Made by a program: the position numbers and the translations under genes | Shown: positions 26,816-35,581 of the stretch, one piece after another | Position numbering within the stretch: the first letter of the stretch is position 1 | Layout: every line of letters begins with the position of its first letter | Notes under the pieces: model-generated | Told to the model about the DNA's origin: nothing | Seen by the model: the letters and a program-made list of their open reading frames with translations, nothing else | The model's database searches: none | NCBI GenBank assembly: GCA_963764215.1 | Contig: CAVXRS010000010.1 | Coordinates: forward strand, 110,915 to 174,914 | Direction: 5' to 3' | DNA length: 64,000 bases | From: JAFDWI01 sp963764215 | Lineage (GTDB): Bacteria > Actinomycetota > Acidimicrobiia > Acidimicrobiales > Iamiaceae

Positions 26816-27163
26816 TCAGCCGGCGAGCAGCTTCGCCTTCGCCGCCGAGAACTCGGCGTCGTCGAGCACGCCACTGGTGTGCAGGGACGCGAGCTTCTCG
26901 AGCTGGGCCAACATGTCGTCGCCGGCCGCTTGGGGGGGTGGCGGCGGGGCCTGCATCTGCGCCATCTGCTGTTGCATGTCGGCAACCTGGGCCTGCGATT
27001 CGAACGCGGCCTGTTGTGCCTGTTGTTGCTGCTGGTCCGCCGCCGCCTTCTGTCCGCGGCGATTGTTCATGCCACCGACCACCGCTGAAGCCGTACCGGC
27101 TACCACGGCGGTCCGCGCCATCGTTCCGACCAGGCCGGGTCTTCCGATCCGTCGTCCTCGCAT
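26816..27163 (-). CDS. SHOCT domain protein
   Basis: A 115-residue small protein. Residues ~15-35 form a weak hydrophobic segment, then a Gln/Ala-rich stretch (about 40-72) and a PPPPP spacer. The C-terminal 30 residues are a SHOCT domain: MLAQLEKLASLHTSGVLDDA then EFSAAKAKLLAG. SHOCT modules mediate oligomerisation in many actinobacterial proteins. It follows the DUF6325 gene on the same strand; this pair is a recurrent actinobacterial neighbourhood of unknown role. Confidence 0.88.
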   Translation of the reverse strand: MRGRRIGRPGLVGTMARTAVVAGTASAVVGGMNNRRGQKAAADQQQQQAQQAAFESQAQVADMQQQMAQMQAPPPPPQAAGDDMLAQLEKLASLHTSGVLDDAEFSAAKAKLLAG

Positions 27164-27221
27164 CGCTCACATCTCCTTGTTCATCGATCTCTGGGGAATC
27201 CTGCCGGACTGCTGAGGTGAG

Positions 27222-27653
27222 TCACCCGGTCGCCGCCAGGTTCTCCAGCACCTCGTCGACCACCGCACCCGGCACGCGGAACTGCACGACCGGAACACCG
27301 CCACTTCCGGCCACCGCATCTCGCAGCGGTTTCACCCAGGTGTCCTCGAACACGAGGATCGCCGCCGAGCTCCCAGGCTCGATACCTGCTGCGAGCTCCT
27401 CGATGTCGTCTTCGGACAACAGGTCCTCGAAGTCGTTCAACAACTCGGCAAGACGTGCCGCCTCATCGTCCGAGCCGATCTCGTCGTAGTCGACGAAGGT
27501 CACGTCGCCGTCGGCATCCTTGGAGAGCAGCACGGCATCGATGATCGTGATGGTCTCGTTCTCCACCAGCCGCTCCAGCTCCGGAATGACCTGCCCGTTG
27601 AACTGATTGCCGGGAAAGGCGATGACAAAGACTTCGATGGGACCGAGCGCCAT
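27222..27653 (-). CDS. DUF6325-type protein
   Basis: A 143-residue acidic cytosolic protein: MALGPIEVFVIAFPGNQFNG at the start, repeated IP-E-L-L-type pattern and GSSAAILVFEDTWVKPLRDA near the end. This matches the DUF6325/DUF1269-like stress-membrane family as I know it, often encoded next to a SHOCT protein. It has no membrane segment. The ATG at 27653 is preceded by GGAGGTCACCAG; an in-frame start at 27740 lacks a ribosome site. Exact role unknown. Confidence 0.82.
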   Translation of the reverse strand: MALGPIEVFVIAFPGNQFNGQVIPELERLVENETITIIDAVLLSKDADGDVTFVDYDEIGSDDEAARLAELLNDFEDLLSEDDIEELAAGIEPGSSAAILVFEDTWVKPLRDAVAGSGGVPVVQFRVPGAVVDEVLENLAATG

Positions 27654-27715
27654 CTGGTGACCTCCGATTGTGGGTGGGACGCGTGGTGCGCGGCCCGACA
27701 GGCTAGTCCGCCGGA

Positions 27716-27973
27716 TCAGGCCTTGCGGTTGCGCCACCAACCCATCGCGGCGGTGACGATGACGGCGCCCAGGATCGAACCGATGATGCCACTCGGTCGG
27801 AAGCTGATCCCGTCACCGAACAACGTGCTGATGATCAGTCCGCCGACGAACGAGCCGACGAGGCCACTGATGAGTGCGGTGGTCCAGTCGATCTTCCACC
27901 GCACGCCGTGCAGGATGTATTGCGCGGCGGCGCCGATGAGCATGCCGAAGAGAATGATACCGATGAGAAGCAC
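27716..27973 (-). CDS. GlsB/YeaQ/YmgE family membrane protein
   Basis: An 85-residue integral membrane protein with three helices and the Gly-zipper pattern of the transglycosylase-associated family (LIGIILFGMLIGAAAQYI, ALISGLVGSFVGGLIIS, GIIGSILGAVIVTAAMG). The family is induced by stress in several bacteria; the 'transglycosylase' label is historical and not an activity. It lies 62 bases upstream of the DUF6325 gene in the same direction, so the three small genes may form a stress unit. Confidence 0.88.
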   Translation of the reverse strand: MLLIGIILFGMLIGAAAQYILHGVRWKIDWTTALISGLVGSFVGGLIISTLFGDGISFRPSGIIGSILGAVIVTAAMGWWRNRKA

Positions 27974-28075
27974 GGGGAGATGGTAGAGCTTCGGCCCGCG
28001 CCGACCGAACCCGCAGTCGGCCAGGATGGCACCATCCAGGAAGACGTCGTCGTCGAACCCGGCTGGAGCGGCGGA

Positions 28076-28975
28076 TCAGACCAACACCCGCTTGCGAAAG
28101 CCGCGAATGCCCAGGTACAGGAACAGCACACAGAAACCGAGCAGCACCGGATAGACCACGTAGAGCTGCATGTGGTCGATGTTGGTCAGTGCGGCACGCA
28201 TGCCTTCGGCCACGTAGATCAACGGGTTGATCAACACCACCGTCTGGAGCCACGAGAATCCGCCGATCTTCACCGGCTCCAGCGCGGTCCACTGGTAGTA
28301 GGTGCCGCCGAGGAAGGTGACCGGCAGGACCACGAACCCGAACATCAACCCGATGTTGCGCGGCTCGAACTTGGTTCCCAACAGCAACCCGAGCCCGGCC
28401 ATCGCCACACAGGAGATCGGAATGATGGTCAGCGTCACCCACCAGTGGATGTCCAACTGGGCGCTGACTCCCTGGGCGTGCACCACGGCCGCCATCGGGA
28501 ACACCACCAGCGCGGCGAGCACACCTTGGACCGAACCGGAGAGCACCTTGGCGACCGCGACCAGCCACACGGGGCACGGAGCTTGCACCCGGTCCTCGAT
28601 CTCGCGGGTGTAGCCGAACTCCTGGGAGAGCTGCAGCGCAACGGCCTGTATTCCCTGGAACATGATGGTGACCGCGACGACACCGGGCACGAGCACCGTG
28701 GCGAACGCCGACTCCCCGGCACCGGACGATCCTCCGCCGATCCCCTGACCGATCGACGGGAACACGTAGAGGAACACGAAGACGAGCAGGAACGGTTGGA
28801 TGAGCGTCCGCGCGATGAACTCGCCGAAGTTCTTCCACAACACGACCAGGTCTCGGCGCATCAACGCCGCCAGGGCGGTGCGCGATGCGGCGAACTGGCT
28901 GCGTGCCGGCGTGCGGGCGATGGGCGCCGCGTGAGGCTCCGAGGTGGTGGCGGCGCTCGGTGTGGTGGTCGTCAT
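28076..28975 (-). CDS. ABC-2 type permease (DrrB-like)
   Basis: A 299-residue six-helix ABC-2 exporter permease. The N-terminal 35 residues are Ala/Thr/Pro-rich and cytosolic; the first helix is LIQPFLLVFVFLYVF, and the family segment LGGTYYQWTALEPVKI lies before helix 5. The gene starts at the A of the TGA that ends the ATPase gene (TGATG), so translation is coupled. DrrAB-type systems export lipids or drugs. Confidence 0.9.
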   Translation of the reverse strand: MTTTTPSAATTSEPHAAPIARTPARSQFAASRTALAALMRRDLVVLWKNFGEFIARTLIQPFLLVFVFLYVFPSIGQGIGGGSSGAGESAFATVLVPGVVAVTIMFQGIQAVALQLSQEFGYTREIEDRVQAPCPVWLVAVAKVLSGSVQGVLAALVVFPMAAVVHAQGVSAQLDIHWWVTLTIIPISCVAMAGLGLLLGTKFEPRNIGLMFGFVVLPVTFLGGTYYQWTALEPVKIGGFSWLQTVVLINPLIYVAEGMRAALTNIDHMQLYVVYPVLLGFCVLFLYLGIRGFRKRVLV

Positions 28976-29979
28976 CAGTCTCGGAGCTCCTTGCCGGTCA
29001 GGTCGATGAACACCGTCTCCAGGCTGGGCTCGGCGATGGACACATCGACGATGTCGATTCCCGACGACTCGGCCAGCGCGATGATCCTCGGCAGGATCCG
29101 CTTTCCTCGGCTCACGTGGATTTCGAGCCCGTCGTCGATGAAACGCACTCGTCGGGCGCTCTCCAGGTCCTGGGTGACCAGCTCCGAGAACGCATCGAGG
29201 TCGCCTTCCGCTCGCACGGACACGATCGTGTCGGCGTCGATGCTGCGCTTGAGCTCCTCAGGTGTGTCGAGGGCGAGAATGCGGCCGTGGTCGACGATCG
29301 CGACCCGGTCGCAGAGTTGATCGGCCTCTTCCATGTAGTGCGTGGTCAACATGATCGTCTGCCCGTCAGCGTGCAGATCGGTGAGGATCTCCCACAGCGC
29401 GATCCGTGACTGGGGATCGAGCCCGGCAGTCGGTTCGTCGAGGAACAGCACGGCCGGTCGGTGCATGATCGACCGGGCGACCATCAGCCGCTGCGCCATG
29501 CCCCCCGACAGGGCGTAGACCGAAGCTTTCGCCCACTTCTCCAGTTTGAACTGTTCGAGGAGCTGCGTCGCGAGACGTCTCGATTCTGCAGGCGCAATGC
29601 CGAAGAGCAGGCCGTGGAAGTACAGGTTCTCCCAGACATTCAGCTGACGGTCGAGCGTGTTGGACTGGGACACGACGCCGATCAGTTGCTTGGCCAGCGC
29701 CGGCTGCGCCACGACGTCGATGTCACCGACGTACGCCTGACCGCTGGTCGGGATGACCCGGGTGGTGAGCATGCCCGCAGTGGTGGTCTTGCCGGCGCCG
29801 TTCGGGCCGAGCAGACCGAAGATCTCACCAGGTGCGATTTCCATGTCGAGCCCGTCGACGGCGTTGAATTCCGCGCCTTCGTAGCGTTTGGTGAGCTTCT
29901 CGATGCGGATGATCGGCGCGGCACCAGCACCGGTCGCCGCCGGGGCGACAGCCGACGACGCATCTGGTGGAGCGTTCAT
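28975..29979 (-). CDS. ABC transporter ATP-binding protein (DrrA-like)
   Basis: A 334-residue ATPase: Walker A FGLLGPNGAGKTTTAGML, Q-loop GVVSQSNTLDRQL, signature ALSGGMAQRLMVARS, Walker B AVLFLDEPTAGLD and LTTHYMEEADQLCDR. The last ~90 residues are the DrrA/CcmA C-terminal regulatory domain. An Ala/Pro-rich 20-residue N-terminal extension precedes the domain. Works with the permease encoded next; export of a lipophilic compound is the usual role. Confidence 0.92.
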   Translation of the reverse strand: MNAPPDASSAVAPAATGAGAAPIIRIEKLTKRYEGAEFNAVDGLDMEIAPGEIFGLLGPNGAGKTTTAGMLTTRVIPTSGQAYVGDIDVVAQPALAKQLIGVVSQSNTLDRQLNVWENLYFHGLLFGIAPAESRRLATQLLEQFKLEKWAKASVYALSGGMAQRLMVARSIMHRPAVLFLDEPTAGLDPQSRIALWEILTDLHADGQTIMLTTHYMEEADQLCDRVAIVDHGRILALDTPEELKRSIDADTIVSVRAEGDLDAFSELVTQDLESARRVRFIDDGLEIHVSRGKRILPRIIALAESSGIDIVDVSIAEPSLETVFIDLTGKELRD

Positions 29980-30042
29980 GGAGGGCCTCTTCGATCAACG
30001 GGACTGCCGGGTTGCAGCATACGTGCTGGCCCAACTGTCGCC

Positions 30043-30079
30043 GGCCGGATCGATGTCGCCTGGCGACGTCGATCCGGCC
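30043..30079. terminator. 17-bp stem, 3-base loop hairpin
   Basis: GGCCGGATCGATGTCGC and its complement pair over 17 positions with one T-G wobble and a CTG loop. It lies just past the stop of the F420-type reductase gene (minus strand) and before the DrrA-like gene in the direction of transcription. Most likely the terminator of the 32.8-30.1 kb operon; it separates that operon from the ABC transporter genes. Confidence 0.6.
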
Positions 30080-30090
30080 TTCGCGTACGG

Positions 30091-30594
30091 TCACCCCGTC
30101 GGCACCAATTCGAACAGTCGGAACTCCCGGTCGGTCAGCTCGCCGTAGTCCTCCCACCCCGGATACCACCGCAGCGCGTCGCGCCAGCAGACCTCACGCT
30201 CATCCCCGGTGAGGAGCCGTGCGGTGACCTCGTGGGTCTGCCCCTCCACGGTGATCGTCGCCCGCGGGTGCGCGAGCAGGTTGGTCGTCCAAGCCGGATG
30301 GGTCGGCTTCGCGAAGTTGCTGCCCACCACCAGATAGGCGCCCCGCGCCCGGGGCACGGTCGCCAGCGGCGTCTCTCGTCGCAGCCCCGACTTCGCCCCC
30401 GTGGTGGTCAACAGCAGCATCGGTTGCGCCTCGGAGTTCAGCATCGTCCGGCCGCCGGTGAGCCGCAGTACCAGGCGGTGCAGCCGGGGGAACACGTGGG
30501 GACCGATCCAACGCAGCGGGCGCGAGGCCATCACCCAGCCGGGCACACGTCGGCCGGTCGGGAGGGCGATCGCCCCGGGGTCGTCGGGTGTCAT
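30091..30594 (-). CDS. Nitroreductase/quinone reductase family (DDN-like, F420-dependent)
   Basis: A 167-residue split-barrel protein of the deazaflavin-dependent nitroreductase (DDN/FDOR-B) group. Diagnostic stretch: MLLLTTTGAKSGLRRETPLA, YLVVGSNFAKPTHPAWTTNL and NLLAHPRATITVEGQTHEVT, followed by the R..CWRDALRWYPGWEDY segment. In mycobacteria these use reduced F420 to reduce quinones or nitro compounds. The ATG at 30594 overlaps the SDR stop by four bases. It is the last gene of the amidohydrolase-SDR operon, so it may finish the same degradative pathway. Confidence 0.88.
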   Translation of the reverse strand: MTPDDPGAIALPTGRRVPGWVMASRPLRWIGPHVFPRLHRLVLRLTGGRTMLNSEAQPMLLLTTTGAKSGLRRETPLATVPRARGAYLVVGSNFAKPTHPAWTTNLLAHPRATITVEGQTHEVTARLLTGDEREVCWRDALRWYPGWEDYGELTDREFRLFELVPTG

Positions 30595-31478
30595 GTGGGC
30601 ATACCGTGGTGCGGCGGGACGACCCGCTCGCCGATGGCATCGGCCCGGCGGTGCAACAGGTCGACCGTGCTGTCCAGATCGCGGGCGATGATGTAGCGGC
30701 GGGCCGCCACCTCGTCCACCACGAAGTCGCCGAGTTCGTCGAGATCTGCCTCGGTCACGTCGCGTCCGGCTCTGGCCAGCATGTCCTTGAGCTGATCGAA
30801 GGTCATGCTCGCCCTCCCCGTCGCCTCGCCCTGACGTCGAAGGTGCTCGGGCCGGTTGCGGCTGGCGGTGAACAGGCCGGTGCGCAGCAACCCGCCCGAT
30901 GGATAGAACACCGACGCGCGGAGCGCCGTTTCCTCGGACACGAGGTTGTGGTGGAGCGCCTCGGTGAAACAGCTGACCGCGGCCTTCGAAGCCGCGTACA
31001 CCGACGCGATCGGGACCGGCGCGAAGCCTCCGTCGCCCGATGAGGTGTTCACGATCTGGCCGGGCTCGCCGCCCGCGATCATCCGGGGCACGAATTCGGA
31101 CGTGCAGAACGCCGTTCCGAAGACGTTGACACCGAAGCACCAGCGCCAGTCGTTCGGCTCCTGCTGCCAGGGTTTGCCGCCGCCGCCGGAGGTGACCCCG
31201 GCGTTGTTGAACAACAGGTTGACCCGCCCGTGCTCCTCGTAGACGTGGTCGGCGAGTGCCGCCACCGAATGCTCGTCGCTGACGTCGGTGCGGAGGCCCG
31301 ACACCGCCCCGAGCGGGGTCAGGTCGCCGACGGCGGAGTCGATGGCCGACTGCTCGACGTCCGCGATGACCACGGTGGCACCCCGGCGTGCCAGCGCGCC
31401 GACGATGCCCCGGCCGATGCCACCGGCACCACCGGTGACCACGGCCACCATCCCCTCGATCTGCAGCGGTGCAGGCAT
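30591..31478 (-). CDS. Short-chain dehydrogenase/reductase
   Basis: A 295-residue SDR: cofactor motif VVTGGAGGIGRGIVGAL, NNAGVTSG, catalytic serine region VNTSSGDGG and YAASKAAVSCF (YxxxK). The Asp after the second strand (VVIADVEQSA) favours NAD(H). It starts on the A of the amidohydrolase stop (TGATG) and overlaps the reductase gene by four bases. Oxidises or reduces a hydroxyl/keto group of the pathway substrate; the substrate is unknown. Confidence 0.92.
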   Translation of the reverse strand: MPAPLQIEGMVAVVTGGAGGIGRGIVGALARRGATVVIADVEQSAIDSAVGDLTPLGAVSGLRTDVSDEHSVAALADHVYEEHGRVNLLFNNAGVTSGGGGKPWQQEPNDWRWCFGVNVFGTAFCTSEFVPRMIAGGEPGQIVNTSSGDGGFAPVPIASVYAASKAAVSCFTEALHHNLVSEETALRASVFYPSGGLLRTGLFTASRNRPEHLRRQGEATGRASMTFDQLKDMLARAGRDVTEADLDELGDFVVDEVAARRYIIARDLDSTVDLLHRRADAIGERVVPPHHGMPT

Positions 31479-32767
31479 CAGTCCTTCCACTCGATGCCGT
31501 AGTCGTCGAACCAGAAGCGGGCCTCGCGAATGGCGTTGGGTGGGGTCCGCCGCGAGAGGTCCTGGCCGAGTTGTTCGGGCGTCGGTCCGATGTCGGCGGC
31601 GATACCGGTGAGGGCGTCGAGGTCCAGGTCGTAGCAGCGGATCGCGTTCAGGCCCAGCAGCAGCCGCGTCTCCTCGACCGGGACGGCGCCGAAGTCGGTG
31701 GTCAGACGCTCCAGCGTGTTCGGCCAGGTGCCCTCGGGGTGGGGATAGTCGGTGCCCCACATCAACGCGTCGAGGCCGTTGACGTACCGCCGTCGGATCT
31801 CGGGCCTGCTCATCGCCGACGCCCCGATGAACACGTTCGTGCCGACGTATTCCGAGGGCAGGCGCTCGATCAGGCCGCTCGTCTGGGAGGCCATCTTCTT
31901 CACCTTCCAGTTCTTGCCACCGAACATGACGTCGGTCTTGTACAACAGGTCGCCCACCCACCACGAGCCGCATTCGACCGGCGCGTACTTGAGGTCGGGG
32001 AACTGGTCGAATTTGCCGGCGAGCAGCAACTGCCACAGGGGGCGGTGCGTCCAGAAGGCCACTTCGAGCATGAACTGGGCCATGTTGTCGTTGTAGGCCT
32101 CGGTGTCGGCCTCACCCGAGTGGGTGTGCACGACGAGGCCGGCCTCGGCACACGCTGCCCATACCGGATCGTAGGACTCGTGCCCGTAGGAAGGCTTGTC
32201 GTGCCACATCGTGGGGATCATGATCCCTCTGATCCCCGGCTTGCCCGCCAACGATTCGACCTCCCGCACCGCCTCGTCCACACCGTGGGTGATGGGGACC
32301 AGCGCCACTCCACCACGGCGATCCGGGTTGGTCGCACAGAACTCGACCAGCCACCGGTTGTGGGCACGCGCTCCGGCCCAGGCCAGCCTGGGGTCGGTGA
32401 TCATGCCCGCCTGCAGACCGGCACCGAAGGGTGGGGCTTCCATGCCGGTGACCGCGTCACCGTCGGCGAACAGAACCTCGGCCGCGACCCCGTCCGCGTC
32501 GAGGGTCTTGTCACGGATGGCAGGGTCATAGGCCCCTCGCAACCCCACCTCGTTTTCGCGCTCCCATTGTTCGACGTAGGCGCCGTTGACCTCTTCCACC
32601 ATCGCCCGATGCTCGTGGCGGGTCCCCAACCACTCGTCGAACTCGGCGTGCACCGACGCATCGAGGTAGGGGCGGTAGTCCTCGACGTAGAGGCCCGCGT
32701 GCGTGTCCGACGACACGATCACATACGGGGCATTGCTCTGGTCGATGCCTTCCACGGGGTTTGGCAT
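31478..32767 (-). CDS. Amidohydrolase-2 family protein A
   Basis: A 429-residue metal-dependent hydrolase or decarboxylase of the amidohydrolase-2 family (relatives include ACMSD and gamma-resorcylate decarboxylase). Metal-site sequences: VIVSSDTHAGLYVEDYRPYL near residue 20, VHTHSGEADTEAY in the middle and WGTDYPHPEGTWPNT near 330. It is paralogous to the amidohydrolase encoded 1.5 kb away, with matching motifs in the same order. It is the first gene of the minus-strand arm, divergent from the TetR regulator, with a perfect operator-like palindrome between them. Confidence 0.9.
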   Translation of the reverse strand: MPNPVEGIDQSNAPYVIVSSDTHAGLYVEDYRPYLDASVHAEFDEWLGTRHEHRAMVEEVNGAYVEQWERENEVGLRGAYDPAIRDKTLDADGVAAEVLFADGDAVTGMEAPPFGAGLQAGMITDPRLAWAGARAHNRWLVEFCATNPDRRGGVALVPITHGVDEAVREVESLAGKPGIRGIMIPTMWHDKPSYGHESYDPVWAACAEAGLVVHTHSGEADTEAYNDNMAQFMLEVAFWTHRPLWQLLLAGKFDQFPDLKYAPVECGSWWVGDLLYKTDVMFGGKNWKVKKMASQTSGLIERLPSEYVGTNVFIGASAMSRPEIRRRYVNGLDALMWGTDYPHPEGTWPNTLERLTTDFGAVPVEETRLLLGLNAIRCYDLDLDALTGIAADIGPTPEQLGQDLSRRTPPNAIREARFWFDDYGIEWKD

Positions 32768-32807
32768 GACGCTCCTTGCTGTTTCTGTGACGGTGTCCTA
32801 GAGTCCG

Positions 32808-32822
32808 TGTAACACTGTTACA
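32808..32822. promoter_or_regulatory. 15-bp palindromic TetR-type operator
   Basis: TGTAACACTGTTACA, a perfect palindrome about a central base, 40 bases upstream of the amidohydrolase start and 25 upstream of the TetR gene. Size and location fit an AcrR/TetR operator that controls both arms. It has a 3-base centre between AAC and GTT, so it is not the KstR consensus. Confidence 0.65.
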
Positions 32823-32847
32823 GAGTCGATGAGAAAGCGCAACCCCG

Positions 32848-33513
32848 ATGGCGGGCACCGCGACACCACTTGAGGACGACACCGCAGAGCGCGCCGGGCG
32901 TCGCACCGGACTCGAACGCGACGCCATCGTGGCCGCCGCCCTGGACCTCGTCGAGCGAGAAGGGCCCACGGCGCTCACCATGCGTCGGCTGGCCACCGAG
33001 CTCGACGTGGGCACGCCCACGATCTACTGGCACATCCCGAGCCGTGACGAGCTGATCGCCCAGGTCATTCGCCTGCAGTCGAACCGGCTCGCCGCGCAGC
33101 CGATCACCGGCACCACGGCCCGCGACCGGGTCTTCAGCGCGGCCCGCAACATCTGGACGAGCTCGATCGATCACCACTCCACGGCTTCGTTGGCGCACCA
33201 GACCGGCACGTCGTCGTTGCTCGCGCATCACCTCGAGGCCGCGCTGGTGACCGAGCTCGAAGCCGCCGGACTACGCGGCCAGGTCGCCGCGGACGCTTCC
33301 CGTGCGATCATCGCGACGATCACCGGGGCCCTGGTGCTCGCGCTCCGTGACCTCTCCCGGTGCCCACCCGACTGCCGACCCGACGCGCTGTGGGCCACGA
33401 GCGACGCGCCGATCGACCCCGAGACCCGGGCCGCCCTGCGACGGGAACCCGACCTCGAGACGATCTCGGCCACCGCACTGCGAGCCGTCGTCGAAAAGTT
33501 CGTCCCCGCCTGA
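32848..33513 (+). CDS. TetR family transcriptional regulator
   Basis: A 221-residue TetR-type regulator. HTH: RDAIVAAALDLVEREGPTAL then MRRLATELDVGTPTIYWHIP, the TetR/class-C pattern with the 'TIYWHI' recognition helix. It sits between the two arms of the catabolic island; 80 bases separate it from the divergent amidohydrolase and 26 from the acetoacetate decarboxylase-like gene. Most likely it senses a pathway intermediate. Confidence 0.9.
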   Translation: MAGTATPLEDDTAERAGRRTGLERDAIVAAALDLVEREGPTALTMRRLATELDVGTPTIYWHIPSRDELIAQVIRLQSNRLAAQPITGTTARDRVFSAARNIWTSSIDHHSTASLAHQTGTSSLLAHHLEAALVTELEAAGLRGQVAADASRAIIATITGALVLALRDLSRCPPDCRPDALWATSDAPIDPETRAALRREPDLETISATALRAVVEKFVPA

Positions 33514-33539
33514 GCGGGCCACCCCCACCGAGGAATGCC

Positions 33540-34316
33540 ATGGCTGATGCACCGATGAACCGACCGGGTGAGGTCGCCGGCTGGCCGAAGCTCGTCGTGA
33601 CCTACACGACCGACCCCGCCAGGATCGCCCCATTGCTGCCACCGGGCATCGAACCGCTGGAGCCCGAGGTGACCGTCGGGTTCTACTGTGTGCCCGTCCT
33701 CGGCGAGCCCGAGCGCGGGGTGAGCGTGAAGGTGCAGGCAGCCTGGAAGGGCGTCGAGGGGAACTACAACCTGGGCCTGGGCATCGACCAGGAGGCGGCG
33801 GTGCACATCAGCGGCGAGACCAACGGACAACCCAAGTTTCTCTGCGATGTGACCTACTTCCGTCTGGGCGAATCGGTCACCGCCCGCGCCACCCACCAGG
33901 GGTACACGTTCGTCGAGTTCTCGGGTCACACCGTTGGCGGGGACGTCACGCCACGTGCCGGTGACTTCATCGAGCACGAGTGGTGGACGAAGTACTCACG
34001 TGCAATCGGCGGCGCCAGCGGCGAGTACGACTTCCCCCCTCATGTCGTCGACGTCGCCACCACCTTCGAACAGCTCCACGTCGAAGAGCTCGACGGCGAC
34101 CTGGTGCTACGAGACAGCCCGTGGGACCCCATCGCCCACCACCTGCCGATCGTCGCGCCCGGCACCGCGCACCTCGTCACCCACCGACCCAAGGCCAGAA
34201 CCATCACCAACGCCGGCCCGATCGACGGGGCGGCCTTCTGGCCCTTCGCCGACGTCATCAGCGGGAGCCGCTGGCCCGGCGACCGCGGCGGGCCCCGCCG
34301 AACCACCACGCACTAG
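33540..34316 (+). CDS. Acetoacetate decarboxylase-like protein
   Basis: A 258-residue ADC-fold protein. Residues VTVGFYCVPVLGEPERGVSV and SGETNGQPKFLCDVTYFRL match the family; Lys99 in GQPKF is at the place of the Schiff-base lysine. The conserved arginine/glutamate pair region (GYTFVEFSGHTV) is also present. In many ADC-like proteins the reaction is not acetoacetate decarboxylation but aldol or hydrolytic chemistry. Starts at the ATG at 33540 after AGGAA; the longer open frame upstream belongs to the TetR gene's other frame. Confidence 0.85.
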   Translation: MADAPMNRPGEVAGWPKLVVTYTTDPARIAPLLPPGIEPLEPEVTVGFYCVPVLGEPERGVSVKVQAAWKGVEGNYNLGLGIDQEAAVHISGETNGQPKFLCDVTYFRLGESVTARATHQGYTFVEFSGHTVGGDVTPRAGDFIEHEWWTKYSRAIGGASGEYDFPPHVVDVATTFEQLHVEELDGDLVLRDSPWDPIAHHLPIVAPGTAHLVTHRPKARTITNAGPIDGAAFWPFADVISGSRWPGDRGGPRRTTTH

Positions 34317-34328
34317 GAAGGGATGCCC

Positions 34329-35577
34329 ATGGGCGCCACCACCGACAACTACGTCGTCATCTCCGCCGACTGCCACGGCGGTGCCAGCATCGAGGGGTAC
34401 AAGCCGTACCTCGCGGCAGAGCTATCACGCCGACTTCGACGCCTGGGCCGCGGATTTCGCAAACCCGTACGAGGACAACACCGGCGCCGACGCAGACCGC
34501 AACTGGAACTCCGAACGCCGCCTGTCCGAGCTGGAAGCCGACGGGGTCGTCGCCGAGGTCATCTTCCCCAACACGGTCCCTCCGTTCTTCCAGAAGGGCT
34601 CGCTCGTCAACCAACCTCCGGGCGCGACCGACGGCGACCTGGTCAGGCGGTGGGCTGGTCTGCAGTCACACAACCGCTGGTTGGCCGACTTCTGCAGCCA
34701 GGCGCCCGGCCGGCGCGCGGGCATCGCGCAGATCATGCTGCACGACGTCGACGCGTCGGTGAGAGAGATCGAATGGGCGGCTGAGAACGGCCTCACCGGC
34801 GGCATTCTGCTGCCCGGCGCTCCCCCCGGTTCGGGCGTGCCACCTCTGTACGCACCGGACTACGAACCGATCTGGGACACCTGCGCGGAGCTTGGCATGC
34901 CCGTCAACCACCACAGCGGCAGCGCCGTGCCCGACATGGGACCCTACGACGCGGCCCAGATGATGTTCCTGCTCGAGGTCACCTGGTGGGCGCACCGCAG
35001 CCTGTGGCACCTGATCTACTCGGGGGTGATGGAACGCCACCCCACCTTGCAGTTCGTGTTCACCGAACAGGGCACCGCGTGGATCCCCGAAGAACTGACC
35101 CGGCTGGACTACTACAAGGGTCGCCTCTCCGGCGCGGCCGGCGCCGCGGGCTCACAGGAGGCGAAGTTCGGCAGCGGCGTCGTCGACCAACTCTCGCTGT
35201 CGCCGTCCGAGTACTGGGCCCGCCAATGCCACCTCGGCTCCAGCTTCATCCGCCACCACGAGGTGGCGATGCGCGAGGCCGTCGGAGTCGACCGCATCAT
35301 GTGGGGCAGTGACTTCCCGCACCTGGAAGGCTGCTGGCCGTATTCGCACCAACACCTCAGGCTCGCCTTCGCCGGGGTGCCCGAAGCCGAGGTCCGGATG
35401 ATGGTCGGCCAGAACGCCGCGGAGATCTACGGCTTCGACTGGGAGCTGCTCGAGGGGTTGGCCGACCGGCACGGACCCTCCGTCGCCGAGGTCGCCGAAC
35501 CCCTCCCCGTCGAGGACATCCCCGACGAGTCGCTGCGCTGTCCCGCGTTCGCCGCCGCCCGCTTCCTCGGAAAGTAG
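34329..35577 (+). CDS. Amidohydrolase-2 family protein B with apparent frameshift
   Basis: About 416 residues if the frame is repaired. It begins MGATTDNYVVISADCHGGAS with AGGAAGG seven bases upstream and reads to YKPYLAAE; from 34413-34421 the rest (SYHADFDAWAADFANPYEDN onward) lies in the +1 frame. Motifs match amidohydrolase A: ISADCHGG, PVNHHSGSAVPD and WGSDFPHLEGCWPYSH. The total span is 1249 bases, one more than a multiple of three, so a single extra base near 34413-34421 would explain it. Everything downstream is well conserved, so the gene is either recently broken or miscalled. It lies between the ADC-like and P450 genes and is four bases from the latter. Confidence 0.82.
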
Positions 35578-35581
35578 CCCG

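Noticed and set aside
32808..32822. KstR cholesterol regulator site
   Set aside because: KstR needs AAC-N2-GTT; here the spacing is three, so the palindrome is a different TetR site.
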